A DNA stretch of 64,000 nucleotides from Candidatus Baltobacteraceae bacterium (GCA_035502855.1 DATJTX010000016.1:1-64000), one strand, 5' to 3'. Positions 23,564 through 33,010 are shown, counted from the stretch's first letter. Translations and numbers: made by a program. The notes: generated from the letters alone by a model not told the origin.

Positions 23564-26068
23564 ATGCACAACGATATCGTTCAACAGGTCAACGTCGAAG
23601 ACGAAATGCGGGAGAGCTATCTCTCGTATGCCATGTCGGTCATCGCCTCGCGGGCACTGCCCGACGTGCGCGACGGCCTCAAGCCCGTGCAGCGCCGCAT
23701 CCTCTACGCGATGCGCGACATGGGAATGGATCCGACCAAACAGCACCGCAAGTGCGCCGGTATCATCGGCGAGGTGCTCAAGAGCTATCACCCACATGGC
23801 GACAGTTCGGTCTACGACGCGCTCGTGCGCATGGCGCAAGATTTCACGTTGCGCTACCCGCTGGTCGACGGACACGGCAACTTCGGATCGATCGACCCCG
23901 ACTCGCCGGCAGCCTACCGCTATACCGAAGCACGGCTTGCGCGCGTCGCGCTCGAGATGCTCGCCGACATCGAAAAAGAAACGGTTCCGTTCGTTCCCAA
24001 CTTCGATAACCAGGGAACCGAACCGAGCGTGCTGCCGGGCAGGCTCCCGCAACTCTTGCTCAACGGCTCGAGCGGTATCGCGGTCGGCATGGCGACCAAC
24101 ATTCCGCCGCACAACTTAGGCGAGATCGCCGATGCGATCGCGCTGCTGATCGACGATCCGAACACGAGCGACGACGACCTTGCCAACCTAGTCAAGGGCC
24201 CGGACTTTCCGACCGGCGGTTCCATTCTCGGCACCGAAGCGATTCGCGAAGCGTATCGCACCGGCCGCGGTTCGATCACGATGCGCGGCAAAGCCGAAAT
24301 CATCGAGGAGAAGGGCCGCCACAAGATCGTGATCACGGAGATTCCGTATCAGGTCTACAAAGGCCGCATCGTCGAGGCGATCGCCGAAGCGCACACCGAG
24401 AAGAAAATTCAGGGCATCGCGCGGCTTGACGATCTCTCCAACCGTAAGGGCATGAAGGTCGTGGTCGAGCTGCAGAAGAGCGCGACGCCGAAAGTCGTGC
24501 TCAACCAGCTCTTCAAGCACACGCCGCTGCAGTCGAGTTTCGGCTTCAATATGCTCGCGCTGGTGCCGGTGGGCGAGCGGCGCGTTGACGGCTCGGTCGC
24601 GCTCGAACCGCAGGTGCTCAACCTCAAGCAGCTGCTCGAGCACTTCATCACCCACCGCAAAGACGTCATCACGCGGCGTACGCGCTACGATCTGCGTAAA
24701 GCCGAGGAACGCCGGCACCTGCTCGAAGGCTACCGGATCGCGCTCGACAACATCGATGCGGTCATCGAGATCGTGCGCGGCAGTCAGACGGCCGATGAAG
24801 CCAAGACGAAACTTTCGGCGCACTTCGAGCTCTCCGACATTCAGTCGCAAGCGATCGTCGACATGCGTCTGCGCACGCTTGTCGGTCTCGAACGGCAGAA
24901 GATCGAAGACGAGTACGCCGAGCTGCTCAAGACGATCGCAGAATTGGAAGATATTCTGCGCAGCGAACGGCGCGTCGCGCAAATCGTCAAGAGCGAGACG
25001 CTCGAACTCAAAAAGAAATACGGCGACGAGCGCCGCACCGACGTGCAGCCGGCCGAGGACGAGATCTCGATGGAGCAGCTCGTCCCCAACGTCGACGTGG
25101 TCGTCACGTATACGGTCGGCGGTTACATCAAGCGCGTCGGCATCGATACCTTCCGCACGCAAAACCGCGGAGGCCGCGGCGTGACCGGCATCGCGAACCT
25201 CAAACGCGAGGACGTGGTGCGCAACTTCTTCGTGACCAAGACGCACGATCACGTGCTCTTCTTCACCAACAAGGGTCGCGCGTATCGCTTGCGCGGCTAC
25301 GAGATCCCCGATACGACGCGCACCGCGCGCGGCACGGCGCTGGTCAACCTGCTCACGCTCCCGCCGGGCGAAGAGGTTACCGCGGTCTTCCCGATCCACG
25401 AATTCGTGGCTGGGCGCTACATGGTGATGGTAACCGACAAGGGCGTGATCAAGAAGACCCCGCTCTCCGAGTTCGCCAACGTGCGCCGCAACGGCCTCAA
25501 CGCGATCAACCTCGACGACGGCGACGAACTGCTGGCGGTCGACCTCTCGAACGGCACGCACGACATCATCCTGGCAAGCTCGGCCGGCATGGCCGTGCAT
25601 TTCAACGAGAGGGACGTGCGGCCGATGGGCCGCAATGCGCGCGGCGTGAAGGCGATGACACTCGACGAGGGCGATACGATCGTCGCGATGGACGTGATCG
25701 AAGACGAACGGCGCGAAGTGCTGCTCGTTACCTCGAAGGCGTTCGGCAAGCGCACGCCGATCGAGGATTATCGCCACACCTCGCGCGGCGGTAAAGGTGT
25801 CAAGGCGTTCGCGCGCGAGCGCGAAGACATCGGCCAAGTGCTCGATCAGATCATGGTCGCGCCGGAGGACCAGATCCTCATGATCACGAGCGGCAATCAG
25901 GTGATTCGGCTCAAAGTCGCCGACATCCGCAAGGCCGGGCGTTCGACCAAGGGCGTCCGGCTGCAGCGCCTCGGCGAGGGCGACGAAGTCATCGCGATCA
26001 CGAACCTCGGCAAGCAGGCCGAACAGGTCACCGATATCACCGGCGAGCCGGCAGAGATCGAGGGCTAG
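23564..26068 (+). CDS. gyrA: DNA gyrase subunit A
   Basis: The 834-residue protein is full length. It opens with ESYLSYAMSVIASRALPDVRDGLKPVQRR, and the quinolone-determining region contains GDSSVYDALVRMAQ. The DNA-cleaving tyrosine is in AAYRYTE (about 118-120). The C-terminal six-bladed pinwheel begins near residue 520 and contains the GyrA box QNRGGRG (about 532-538), which distinguishes GyrA from ParC; the predicted product is thus the supercoiling enzyme. GyrB is not in the window. No strong ribosome site is seen before the ATG (23564); TTTTAAATA precedes it. Confidence 0.96.
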   Translation: MHNDIVQQVNVEDEMRESYLSYAMSVIASRALPDVRDGLKPVQRRILYAMRDMGMDPTKQHRKCAGIIGEVLKSYHPHGDSSVYDALVRMAQDFTLRYPLVDGHGNFGSIDPDSPAAYRYTEARLARVALEMLADIEKETVPFVPNFDNQGTEPSVLPGRLPQLLLNGSSGIAVGMATNIPPHNLGEIADAIALLIDDPNTSDDDLANLVKGPDFPTGGSILGTEAIREAYRTGRGSITMRGKAEIIEEKGRHKIVITEIPYQVYKGRIVEAIAEAHTEKKIQGIARLDDLSNRKGMKVVVELQKSATPKVVLNQLFKHTPLQSSFGFNMLALVPVGERRVDGSVALEPQVLNLKQLLEHFITHRKDVITRRTRYDLRKAEERRHLLEGYRIALDNIDAVIEIVRGSQTADEAKTKLSAHFELSDIQSQAIVDMRLRTLVGLERQKIEDEYAELLKTIAELEDILRSERRVAQIVKSETLELKKKYGDERRTDVQPAEDEISMEQLVPNVDVVVTYTVGGYIKRVGIDTFRTQNRGGRGVTGIANLKREDVVRNFFVTKTHDHVLFFTNKGRAYRLRGYEIPDTTRTARGTALVNLLTLPPGEEVTAVFPIHEFVAGRYMVMVTDKGVIKKTPLSEFANVRRNGLNAINLDDGDELLAVDLSNGTHDIILASSAGMAVHFNERDVRPMGRNARGVKAMTLDEGDTIVAMDVIEDERREVLLVTSKAFGKRTPIEDYRHTSRGGKGVKAFAREREDIGQVLDQIMVAPEDQILMITSGNQVIRLKVADIRKAGRSTKGVRLQRLGEGDEVIAITNLGKQAEQVTDITGEPAEIEG

Positions 26069-26397
26069 GCACACCGACGTATCTGCGTTGTGTGGTCGGC
26101 TTGTTCGCCTTGCCGCAGAGAAATATTTTTCCGACGCTGTTTAAGCCCCGTGTGCTGCCTTCAGCGGCGGTCCGAATGGAGCAGTTCTTTGACCTAATGT
26201 AGGACAATAGACTCATTGCAGGTTCCTACCTGGGCTTGCTATATTAGGTCTGTTCGCCGAGGTGTGGGCAGGCATGGATTCCGTTTATTTTGGCGCGTCC
26301 TTCCGTCTTAGAGACTTCGGCTTGCGGTTGAGGAGTCGAGACTTTGATTGGCAATCATCGAGGGCCCCTACGGCGCTCGGTCGGAGTGCTAGCGGCG
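26069..26397. other. Intergenic region with a promoter and short palindrome
   Basis: This 329-base gap separates gyrA from a lower-GC gene group. It holds a sigma70-like promoter (see 26216-26245) and the short palindrome CCTAATGTAGG at about 26193-26203. A weak imperfect hairpin (CACAC/GTGTG arms near 26071-26095) could end gyrA transcription but lacks a T-run. No convincing gene is present. Confidence 0.6.
26216..26245 (+). promoter_or_regulatory. Candidate sigma70-type promoter for the lipoprotein gene
   Basis: TTGCAG (26216-26221) and TATATT (26240-26245) are spaced by 18 bases, close to the -35 and -10 consensus. Transcription would begin near 26252, giving a leader of about 145 bases before the ATG at 26398. 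Confidence 0.45.
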
Positions 26398-26919
26398 ATG
26401 CGCATACAATTCGGCATCCTTAGCGCCATGCTTGCCTTAATGACGGCGTGTCACTCTGGAGCGCGGGCATCTGATGAATCGTCGGGACCGCCGGGTGCAG
26501 CCGACAATAGGGTCCGCGCCGTGCGGATTGGTTTTGGCACGGCTTGTCGTTTGGGCGGCGACACCGGACCGGCGAGCTATCCGGTCGCTGACATCGGTAA
26601 GCCGGGCGTTCCAAAACTTAGCGCGCGCAATCTCGCGATGATTCATGCAATTCAAGTCTACGTGCATTCGAAGACATTAATGTTCACTGTCAACGCTCCT
26701 GGGTCGTTGCCGTTCATCGTCTTTGACGCTCGCGATGGCGTCTGTTCGGGCACCCAGTTCGGCGCTCTCAACGCCCGGGCGTGCAACGCGTTCTACGTGC
26801 CAGCAGACATTCATAACGGAATTGGCGCGATGATTGGTTGTTATGAGGCACCACGGCCATGGATTCCGCATGATGGTGGCAACAAGAACGCAACGCCATG
26901 GTCAAAATACCCTAACTAG
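26398..26919 (+). CDS. Putative lipoprotein of unknown function
   Basis: From the ATG at 26398 the product has 173 residues. A lipoprotein signal (QFGILSAMLALMTAC, lipobox LMTAC) precedes a mature domain with several cysteines (TACRLGG, DGVCSGTQ, RACNAFY, IGCYEAP) that could form disulfides. Longer in-frame starts (26344) add a basic stretch and are less likely. The third codon positions are less GC-rich than in neighbours, hinting at acquired DNA. The protein would be anchored in a membrane facing the periplasm or outside. No family recognised. Confidence 0.6.
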   Translation: MRIQFGILSAMLALMTACHSGARASDESSGPPGAADNRVRAVRIGFGTACRLGGDTGPASYPVADIGKPGVPKLSARNLAMIHAIQVYVHSKTLMFTVNAPGSLPFIVFDARDGVCSGTQFGALNARACNAFYVPADIHNGIGAMIGCYEAPRPWIPHDGGNKNATPWSKYPN

Positions 26920-26984
26920 CTCCTGATACTTCCTCTTGGCCTGAGGTCACTCGCCAGGCAAAACCGGTGCCACGAAAGGAATTT

Positions 26985-28436
26985 ATGCGAAGATACCCTC
27001 TCTCTAAAATCGCCCTCATCACTGGAACGTTGGTATTGGTTGTGGCCTGTTCATCGGGAAGGCAGTCATCCTTGCCAACGGTAGGCGGTCCGAATCAGAG
27101 CGGTACCGAATCCATCACGCGATATTCGGTAGCTGGCCCGCAGCCGCTAGTACCGGATAACTTTGCGGCGGCCCAGGCAAAAACACTTACAGATGCACAG
27201 ATCGACACGTATATCGATCCCTCGGTTACTGGTGCGAACCGTACGCTTGCCCACACCTTAATGAGACTCATGCCGCCGAACCTCCGCGGCGATTTCATCT
27301 ACATGAGCAGCAGCGGGCAGCTCATAAGCAACAACCCGGCGCTTCTTCAATACGCGACAGTAACGCGAGGAACAATGGCATCGGCGTCGCTGCAGCAATC
27401 CATGGCCGCTTCGTCGACCCATCGGATGGATTATGTATCCTCGTGTAGTCCTCCTGACCCGCCAAATCCCTCAGGCGGAGCCTACGTTCGGCAGGTGTCT
27501 ATTTGTGGCTTTACGGGGGGCTGGGCATTCGTAAACATCCCGTGCTATTCGACGAGTCTTCAACCGGGAGAAGACGGGCTTGCTTATTTTGAAGTCACCG
27601 GCGTTAACGGCGCAAGCGAAGTCGAGGGCGGCGTCTTCACACCCGACGGGTCGACGCTAGATCCGTATCTCCGTTCCAGCACCTACGGCGGGAACGGATA
27701 TGAGTCACTGATTAACGCGTCAAATAGAGAGTACTGCGGCGAAAATGTGTTCATTGCTCATGGCCTTACTCAAAGCGGCGCTTTTACGTACACAATGATA
27801 GGAGATGCTTCACAATACGATCCGCAATCTGTGTGGGTGAATGAAACGGCCATCACACCTTCAGACCCGTCGTGGCTATTCGGGCCCGCTCCTACAGTGG
27901 GCATTAGCGGACCCGGCACAGACCCGCTTGGAAATCAAACGCCGTGCGAGCAGTGCTCGGTATCTCAAGTGACCGCACTTGGCCAGACCGGACCCGATGG
28001 TGGTCCGGTTGCAACACCAGACCCGGACGGTTCCTATTTCGGTGTGAGCGCCAACGGAATCGGGAACAACGATATCAATTGGCTTCAGGTAGCCTTCGGA
28101 AACTGGGCGAGCAACTGCGTATCGGGTACATCGCTTTGCACGTTGGACACTTCAAACGACCCTGGGCTCTACTACGGTGGAGCGCAAAACTATCCAAGCA
28201 GCTTGTACGCGCAAAGTAACTACGGGCCGACGGGATATGGTCCGTATGAAACGTACGACGGCATCGCGCTGCCTGTCGGTTGGAATTCCGACGGCATCAC
28301 ACAACGCGCCGCAAGCGGCGGCTTTGCGCCCCTACCGCCAGCGCCCACGCCGACGCCGACGCGGGCGCCCACCCCTATTCCGAGCATCAAGCCTTGCACA
28401 AAACCTCCATGCCCACAGGTCGGCATGGGGCCATAG
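26985..28436 (+). CDS. Large putative lipoprotein of unknown function
   Basis: The ATG at 26985 follows AAAGGA by 4 bases. The 483-residue product has a lipoprotein signal ending LVLVVACSSG. The rest is rich in Gly, Ser, Thr, Pro and Asn and looks extracellular. A cysteine-containing middle part (SCSPPDPP, SICGFTGGWAFVNIPC) and an NGASEVEGGVF segment precede a proline/threonine-rich tail (PTPTPTRAPTPIP) with two terminal cysteines. GC content and codon use are lower than in flanking housekeeping genes. The function is unknown; similar surface lipoproteins are common in secreted-protein-rich soil bacteria. Confidence 0.7.
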   Translation: MRRYPLSKIALITGTLVLVVACSSGRQSSLPTVGGPNQSGTESITRYSVAGPQPLVPDNFAAAQAKTLTDAQIDTYIDPSVTGANRTLAHTLMRLMPPNLRGDFIYMSSSGQLISNNPALLQYATVTRGTMASASLQQSMAASSTHRMDYVSSCSPPDPPNPSGGAYVRQVSICGFTGGWAFVNIPCYSTSLQPGEDGLAYFEVTGVNGASEVEGGVFTPDGSTLDPYLRSSTYGGNGYESLINASNREYCGENVFIAHGLTQSGAFTYTMIGDASQYDPQSVWVNETAITPSDPSWLFGPAPTVGISGPGTDPLGNQTPCEQCSVSQVTALGQTGPDGGPVATPDPDGSYFGVSANGIGNNDINWLQVAFGNWASNCVSGTSLCTLDTSNDPGLYYGGAQNYPSSLYAQSNYGPTGYGPYETYDGIALPVGWNSDGITQRAASGGFAPLPPAPTPTPTRAPTPIPSIKPCTKPPCPQVGMGP

Positions 28437-28733
28437 ACGTAGAAGGAGCAGCGGGGCGCCTACGGAGCAGGTCCGGTAAAGCTGAGCGTGCGTATCGCCG
28501 GCGGCCTGGTGCTGCGAGCGCCGCATATAGAAACAAAAGCAGCGAAGGAAGGGGCCTTGCGCGCCTCTTCTCGGTTACGCGTACAGGGTTGACGCGTAAG
28601 GCAATTTCGGGGTTGCGGATTGCCGCGCACATAGATCCTGATGGTCAGGAGCGGCAACTAGTTCATGCGGTGGGGGGCGCCGACATCCGCGAGGCCTGAC
28701 TTTCGAATGTCGCGCTCTTTGCATCCAGGCTCG
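28437..28733. other. Intergenic region without a recognisable gene
   Basis: About 297 bases between two convergent lipoprotein genes. Short frames exist on both strands but have no ribosome site, coherent hydrophobicity or recognisable motif. I see no strong hairpin with a T-run. Confidence 0.5.
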
Positions 28734-29237
28734 CTATGGCCCGGACGGCGGAGGAAGTTGGCTGATATCGGGATTCTGAACGATTTCGGGAATGTACGTC
28801 TGACCCGCGTCGAGGATGAGGCCCGCCGTGCCGAAGCTGGAGATCACGTTGCCGCTAACCGCTGCGCCGATCTCCTCGCTGTACATGCTTGCACCGTATC
28901 CCTGGAAGATCTGGATTCCATACGGTCCGCTTGGTGTGATGCCGGTCGGCAGCACGGCGCTGATTTGCGAGGCGAGCGTCAGTGTTTGATTCGGCGTGGT
29001 CGTGAACGCGAGCTGCGTCTTCGCATTGCGTCCAACCGCTGTGTAGACGATCGATCCCGAGGCGCCCGCTACCGCAGGAAAACTAAGGGTGCCCCCGGCG
29101 GAGCTTGCCGCCACGGTCGCGCCCACGGAGCAAACCGGCGCCGATGTGCTTGGCGCTTGAATGCCTCCGCCGCCGCACGCGGTCAGAACCGCCAGAGCGG
29201 CTCCTGCGAGGAACAGCCGGTCGATCAGTCCGCTCAT
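28734..29237 (-). CDS. Putative lipoprotein of unknown function
   Basis: The 167-residue product has a lipoprotein signal (LFLAGAALAVLTACGGGG). The mature part is rich in Ala, Ser, Gly and Thr and alternates polar and hydrophobic residues, as in a beta-sandwich (GGTLSFPAVAGASGSIVYTAVG). It ends in a proline-rich tail (QLPPPSGP). Its start lies 62 bases from the divergent thioredoxin gene. No family recognised. Confidence 0.7.
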   Translation of the reverse strand: MSGLIDRLFLAGAALAVLTACGGGGIQAPSTSAPVCSVGATVAASSAGGTLSFPAVAGASGSIVYTAVGRNAKTQLAFTTTPNQTLTLASQISAVLPTGITPSGPYGIQIFQGYGASMYSEEIGAAVSGNVISSFGTAGLILDAGQTYIPEIVQNPDISQLPPPSGP

Positions 29238-29299
29238 GCACGCAACCTCGCCAGGCGGCTCAAGGGTTGAGGGAGCCGGAGGTAAGAATTCTACAACCC

Positions 29300-29626
29300 A
29301 TGAGTGCTTTAGCAGACGTCGGCCAGACGAATTTCCAGGACGAGGTGCTCGGCAGCAAAGAGCCGGTGCTCGTCGATTTTTGGGCCCCGTGGTGCGGCCC
29401 GTGTAAGATGCTCTCGCCGGTCGTTGAGAAGGTTGCTTCGGCGAACAGCGGCAAGGCGAAGTTCGTCAAGCTGAACACCGACGACAATCCGAACATCGCC
29501 GGCCAGTACCAGGTCTCGGGTATCCCGTGCCTGATCCTGTTCAAGGACGGCAAGCCGGTCGACCGTATCGTCGGATACGTCCCCGAAAACGTCATTACGG
29601 GGATGCTGGCTAAGCACGTAGCGTAA
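29300..29626 (+). CDS. trxA: Thioredoxin
   Basis: The 108-residue protein has the classical fold and length. Its WCGPC active site sits in DFWAPWCGPCKM, the cis-proline is in SGIPCLILF, and the ending GYVPENVITGML is typical. It reduces disulfides in the cytoplasm using thioredoxin reductase, which is not in the window. A longer in-frame start upstream would overlap the divergent lipoprotein gene and is rejected. GGAGG lies upstream but rather far (about 18 bases) from the ATG. The gene sits 103 bases before selA. The active site uses two cysteines and no selenocysteine. Confidence 0.95.
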   Translation: MSALADVGQTNFQDEVLGSKEPVLVDFWAPWCGPCKMLSPVVEKVASANSGKAKFVKLNTDDNPNIAGQYQVSGIPCLILFKDGKPVDRIVGYVPENVITGMLAKHVA

Positions 29627-29729
29627 AAACGCATGCTTTCGTCCATGCCTTCGTTGCGTAACGGCTTATTTGCTGGAGCAAACCGCGCCGTTCCGCGCCT
29701 CGGCCTGAACGAAAGCCTCCGTTTTTCCC

Positions 29730-31070
29730 ATGTCTAAACGTCAGATCCCGGCCGTCAACAAACTGCTCGAAGATCCGTCCGTTGCGCCCTACGAGGTTCT
29801 CGTGGGGCGCGATGCGTTGCGCGAGCTGATCGCGGCCGAGCTCGATCGCGTGCGTGCGGCCGAGAGCACGGCACCGTTCGAGGCGATCGTGGAGCACCTG
29901 CTCGTCCGGCTTCAAGCGCACGCGTCGGCGAGTTTGCACCCGGTGGTGAACGCCACCGGCGTTCTCCTCCACACGAACCTGGGCCGGGCGCCGGTCGCCG
30001 CACCCGCATTCGACCAAGCTTGCGCGATCGCACAAGGATATTCGAATCTCGAATTCGATCTGGACGCGGGCGAACGCGGCTCGCGCTACGAGCATGCCGG
30101 TGAGCTGCTGCGCCGCATCACCGGTGCGCAGGACGCGCTCGTGGTCAACAATTGCGCTGCAGCGATTTTGCTGATTCTGGATACGTTCGCGCGCGGAGGC
30201 GAGGTCGTGCTCGCGCGCAATCAATTGATCGAGATCGGTGGCGGTTTCCGCCTGCCCGACGTGCTGGCTCGCAGCGGCGCGAGATTGATCGAAGTCGGCA
30301 CGACGAACAAAATCTACCTCCACGACTACGAACGCGCGCTCTCGCCGAAGACGATGCTGCTGATGCGCTCGCATCAATCGAACTATTCGATCGAAGGTTT
30401 CGTGCACGACGTGGCGCCGGCGGAGCTGGCCGCGCTCGGACGGCGCATGGGCGTCGCGGTGGTCGAAGATCTCGGCAGCGGTGCCCTGGTCGACCTGCGC
30501 GAGTACGGACTTCCGCACGAACGCACCGTACAGGACGCGCTCGCCGACGGCATCTCGCTGGTCGCGTTCTCCGGCGACAAATTGCTGGGCGGGCCGCAAG
30601 CGGGCATCATTGCCGGCACACGCGCGCACGTGGCGCGCCTGCGCTCGAATCCGTTGCTTCGCGCACTGCGCGTCGACAAGGTGACGCTGGCGCTGCTCTC
30701 GGCGACGCTGCGTCTGTACGCAAGCAAAGAATCGCGCGAGCTGATTCCGTTCTATCGCATGCTCGCACTCTCGCTCGAGAGCTTGCGTGCGCGGGCCGCG
30801 CGCATTGCGGCAACGGTTCCGGCGCTCGACGTCGTGGAAACCGAAGGGCGCGTCGGCGGCGGCTCGCTCCCGCACGCCCGCATCGCTTCGATCGGCCTTG
30901 CGCGCAGGAGCGAGCGGCCCGATGCGCTCGCGGCGCGGCTGCGAGCCGGCAATCCGCCGGTCGTCGCGCGAATCGACGGCGAACGTGTTGTGCTCGATCT
31001 GCGCACGGTCGAACCTGAACACGACGACGCCATCGGCACCGCGCTTGCACGCCTCGGCCCGGCCCTCTAG
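29730..31070 (+). CDS. selA: L-seryl-tRNA(Sec) selenium transferase SelA
   Basis: SelA converts seryl-tRNA(Sec) to selenocysteinyl-tRNA(Sec) using selenophosphate. The 446-residue protein has the N-terminal domain start (IPAVNKLLEDP), then HPVVNATGVLLHTNLGRAP, NNCAAAILLILDTFA, and the PLP-binding lysine in AFSGDKLLGGPQAGI near residue 284. The ending matches the family. selB is 1.9 kb downstream on the same strand and the tRNA-Sec gene is 18.7 kb away, so Sec decoding is nearly complete here; selD is not seen in the window. Confidence 0.96.
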   Translation: MSKRQIPAVNKLLEDPSVAPYEVLVGRDALRELIAAELDRVRAAESTAPFEAIVEHLLVRLQAHASASLHPVVNATGVLLHTNLGRAPVAAPAFDQACAIAQGYSNLEFDLDAGERGSRYEHAGELLRRITGAQDALVVNNCAAAILLILDTFARGGEVVLARNQLIEIGGGFRLPDVLARSGARLIEVGTTNKIYLHDYERALSPKTMLLMRSHQSNYSIEGFVHDVAPAELAALGRRMGVAVVEDLGSGALVDLREYGLPHERTVQDALADGISLVAFSGDKLLGGPQAGIIAGTRAHVARLRSNPLLRALRVDKVTLALLSATLRLYASKESRELIPFYRMLALSLESLRARAARIAATVPALDVVETEGRVGGGSLPHARIASIGLARRSERPDALAARLRAGNPPVVARIDGERVVLDLRTVEPEHDDAIGTALARLGPAL

Positions 31071-31124
31071 ACGTCAAGATAGCGCGGCGCAGTGTCATGC
31101 TATACTGCCGATGAAGGAGACAGC

Positions 31125-31445
31125 ATGACCGCCCAGCCCTGGGAAGCAGGCCTCGCGCGCCTCGAGGGGGCGTATGCCCAAGTTGCCGACCGTTTGAATT
31201 CGATCGACGGGCGCTTCGCGCAGATCGACGCGCGCTTTGCACAGGTCGACGCGCGCTTTGCACAGGTCGACGCGCGTTTCGCGCAGATCGACGGGCGTTT
31301 CGCGCAGGTCGACGGGCGTTTCGCGCAGGTCGATTCCCGGTTCGGTCAGATCGAGAACCGGATGCAGCAGCAGTTTCTGTGGCTGGTGGGCTCGATCTTC
31401 GGCACGTGGGTCACGACGATGCTGGCGATCCTCTTTCACCGCTAA
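31125..31445 (+). CDS. Heptad-repeat coiled-coil protein with C-terminal membrane helix
   Basis: The ATG at 31125 follows GAAGGAG by 5 bases. The 106-residue product consists of seven near-identical heptads from residue 30 (RFAQIDA, RFAQVDA, RFAQVDG and so on), predicted to form a long coiled coil. A membrane helix near the C-terminus (LWLVGSIFGTWVTTMLAILF) follows. Such small proteins, with RFDQID-type heptads ending in a membrane segment, are widespread but without proven function. It lies between selA and an amino-acid transporter, so it may be co-transcribed, but no functional link is evident. Confidence 0.8.
   Translation: MTAQPWEAGLARLEGAYAQVADRLNSIDGRFAQIDARFAQVDARFAQVDARFAQIDGRFAQVDGRFAQVDSRFGQIENRMQQQFLWLVGSIFGTWVTTMLAILFHR
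31212..31358 (+). repeat. Seven 21-base tandem units encoding heptads
   Basis: Tandem units of 21 bases (consensus CGCTTCGCGCAGATCGACG plus two) run in frame with some divergence. They encode the coiled coil of the gene at 31125-31445. The copy number could vary by slippage without frameshift. Confidence 0.85.
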
Positions 31446-31600
31446 TCGCGGCGCCCGCCGAGCGGTGAGGCCGACGTAGAGATACGTGACCGAGCACGTC
31501 CATACGGCAGCGGCCAACATAAGCGCGATTAGCACGACATCAGATAGAGGGCGCGTGACGTGAACTGTTGGTCGGGATGACAAGTTGCGGCCGAGGCTGA

Positions 31601-33001
31601 ATGGCGATGCCGGTGAAAGGACTCTTCGCGCGGCAGCCGCTCGCGTGGACTTCGCGCGAGCACGAAGGGCCCAGGTTGCGCCGCACGCTGGGCTGGCCCG
31701 CGCTCACCGCGATCGGCCTGGGCACGATGCTCGGCGGCATCTTTCCCACCATCGGCGCCGGCGCGCACGCGGCCGGCCCGGGCGTCATCCTCGCCTACGT
31801 GCTTTCCGGCTTGGTCAGTCTCTGCGTTGCGCTCTGCTACGCCGAGTTTGCCTCGATGGTGCCGGTCGCCGGCAGCGCGTATACGTACGCATACGCGACG
31901 CTCGGCGAAGTGGTCGCATGGGTGATCGGATGGGATCTGATTCTCGAATACGGTCTTTCGGTCGCGCCGACTGCGTCATCGTGGTCGGCGTACGCTCAGC
32001 AGTTGCTCGGCTCGGTCGGCATCACGCTCCCGGCGTGGGCGCAAACAGGCTCGATCCTCTCCGGACAGATCGACGTCGTCGCGGCGCTCGTCGTCATCGG
32101 CATTACGGTTCTGGTCGCAATCGGCATCCGTGAATCGGCCAACGTCAACGGCGCATTGGTCGTGTTTCAGATCGTCACGATGCTGGTCTTCATCGGCGCC
32201 ACCTTCCACGCCGTACACGCAGCCTATCTGCGCCCATTTGCGCCGCACGGTTTCCACGGGATTCTCGCGAGCACGGCGCTCGTCTTCTACGCGTACATCG
32301 GCTTCGATACGGTTACGGTGGCCTCGGAGGAAGCGAACGACCCTGTGCGCCACGTGCCGGTGGGCATCATTCTCGCGCTTATCATCGGCGCGTTGCTCTA
32401 TGTTGCCCTGACGTTCTTCACCGTCGCGGCGCTGCCGTACCAGAAGCTCAGCGGCGGTGCGGCGATGCTGGATGCGCTCAAGGCGGCGACCACAAACCCG
32501 GTACTCTTCTGGATCGTCGCGCTGGGCGGCGTGGCCGGAAACACGACGGTCGCGGTTACGTCGTTGCTCGGCCAGATTCGGATCTTTTACGTGATGGCGC
32601 GCGATCGCATGCTGCCGCCCGGCGTCGCCAAGATTCATCCGCGCTTTCGCACCCCGGCGCGCATGACGCTGATCACCGGCGGTATCGTCGCCGTCCTGGC
32701 GGCAACGCTGCCGCTCTCCGACCTGCTCGATTTCGTCAATATCGGGACGCTCTCGGCCTTCGCCATCGTGTGCGCCGGCGTGCTGGTGCTGCGGGTCGTG
32801 CAACCGGATGCGCACCGCCCCTTTCGCGTGCCGTTCGTATGGCTCTTCACGATCGGGGGCGCACTCTCGTGCTTGCTCTTGATCACCGGCCTCTCGCTGC
32901 CGACGTGGATCCGCTTTGCCCTATGGTTCGCGATCGGCATCGCGATCTACGCCGTCTACGGGTATCGCAAGAGCCGGCTGCGAACGCCATTGCCACCGTA
33001 G
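31601..33001 (+). CDS. APC-family amino-acid permease
   Basis: The 466-residue protein has about 12 membrane helices and the APC entry motif GLGTMLGGIFPTIGAGAHAAGPGVILAYVLSG. The conserved AEFASMVPVAGSAYTYAY and GFDTVTVASEEANDP segments resemble cationic amino-acid transporters of the CAT/YfnA group. It probably imports amino acids by proton symport or exchange; the substrate is not determinable. It lies between a coiled-coil membrane protein and selB (10 bases before selB's start), so these genes are probably co-transcribed. Confidence 0.92.
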   Translation: MAMPVKGLFARQPLAWTSREHEGPRLRRTLGWPALTAIGLGTMLGGIFPTIGAGAHAAGPGVILAYVLSGLVSLCVALCYAEFASMVPVAGSAYTYAYATLGEVVAWVIGWDLILEYGLSVAPTASSWSAYAQQLLGSVGITLPAWAQTGSILSGQIDVVAALVVIGITVLVAIGIRESANVNGALVVFQIVTMLVFIGATFHAVHAAYLRPFAPHGFHGILASTALVFYAYIGFDTVTVASEEANDPVRHVPVGIILALIIGALLYVALTFFTVAALPYQKLSGGAAMLDALKAATTNPVLFWIVALGGVAGNTTVAVTSLLGQIRIFYVMARDRMLPPGVAKIHPRFRTPARMTLITGGIVAVLAATLPLSDLLDFVNIGTLSAFAIVCAGVLVLRVVQPDAHRPFRVPFVWLFTIGGALSCLLLITGLSLPTWIRFALWFAIGIAIYAVYGYRKSRLRTPLPP

Positions 33002-33010
33002 GTTCGTAGC

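Noticed and set aside
24188-26074. Long open frame on the minus strand opposite gyrA
   Set aside because: It is antisense to a full-length gyrA, its composition follows the mirror of gyrA codons, and it shows no motif.
28387-28733. Small genes in the gap between the lipoprotein genes
   Set aside because: No ribosome site, no hydrophobic pattern and no codon signal consistent with the rest of the genome.
29610-31022. Long minus-strand frame opposite selA
   Set aside because: The selA frame is unambiguous; the antisense frame is Arg/His-rich as expected from reversed GC-rich codons.
31212-31358. CRISPR-like or satellite array
   Set aside because: The repeats are 21-base in-frame coding units of a coiled coil without spacers.
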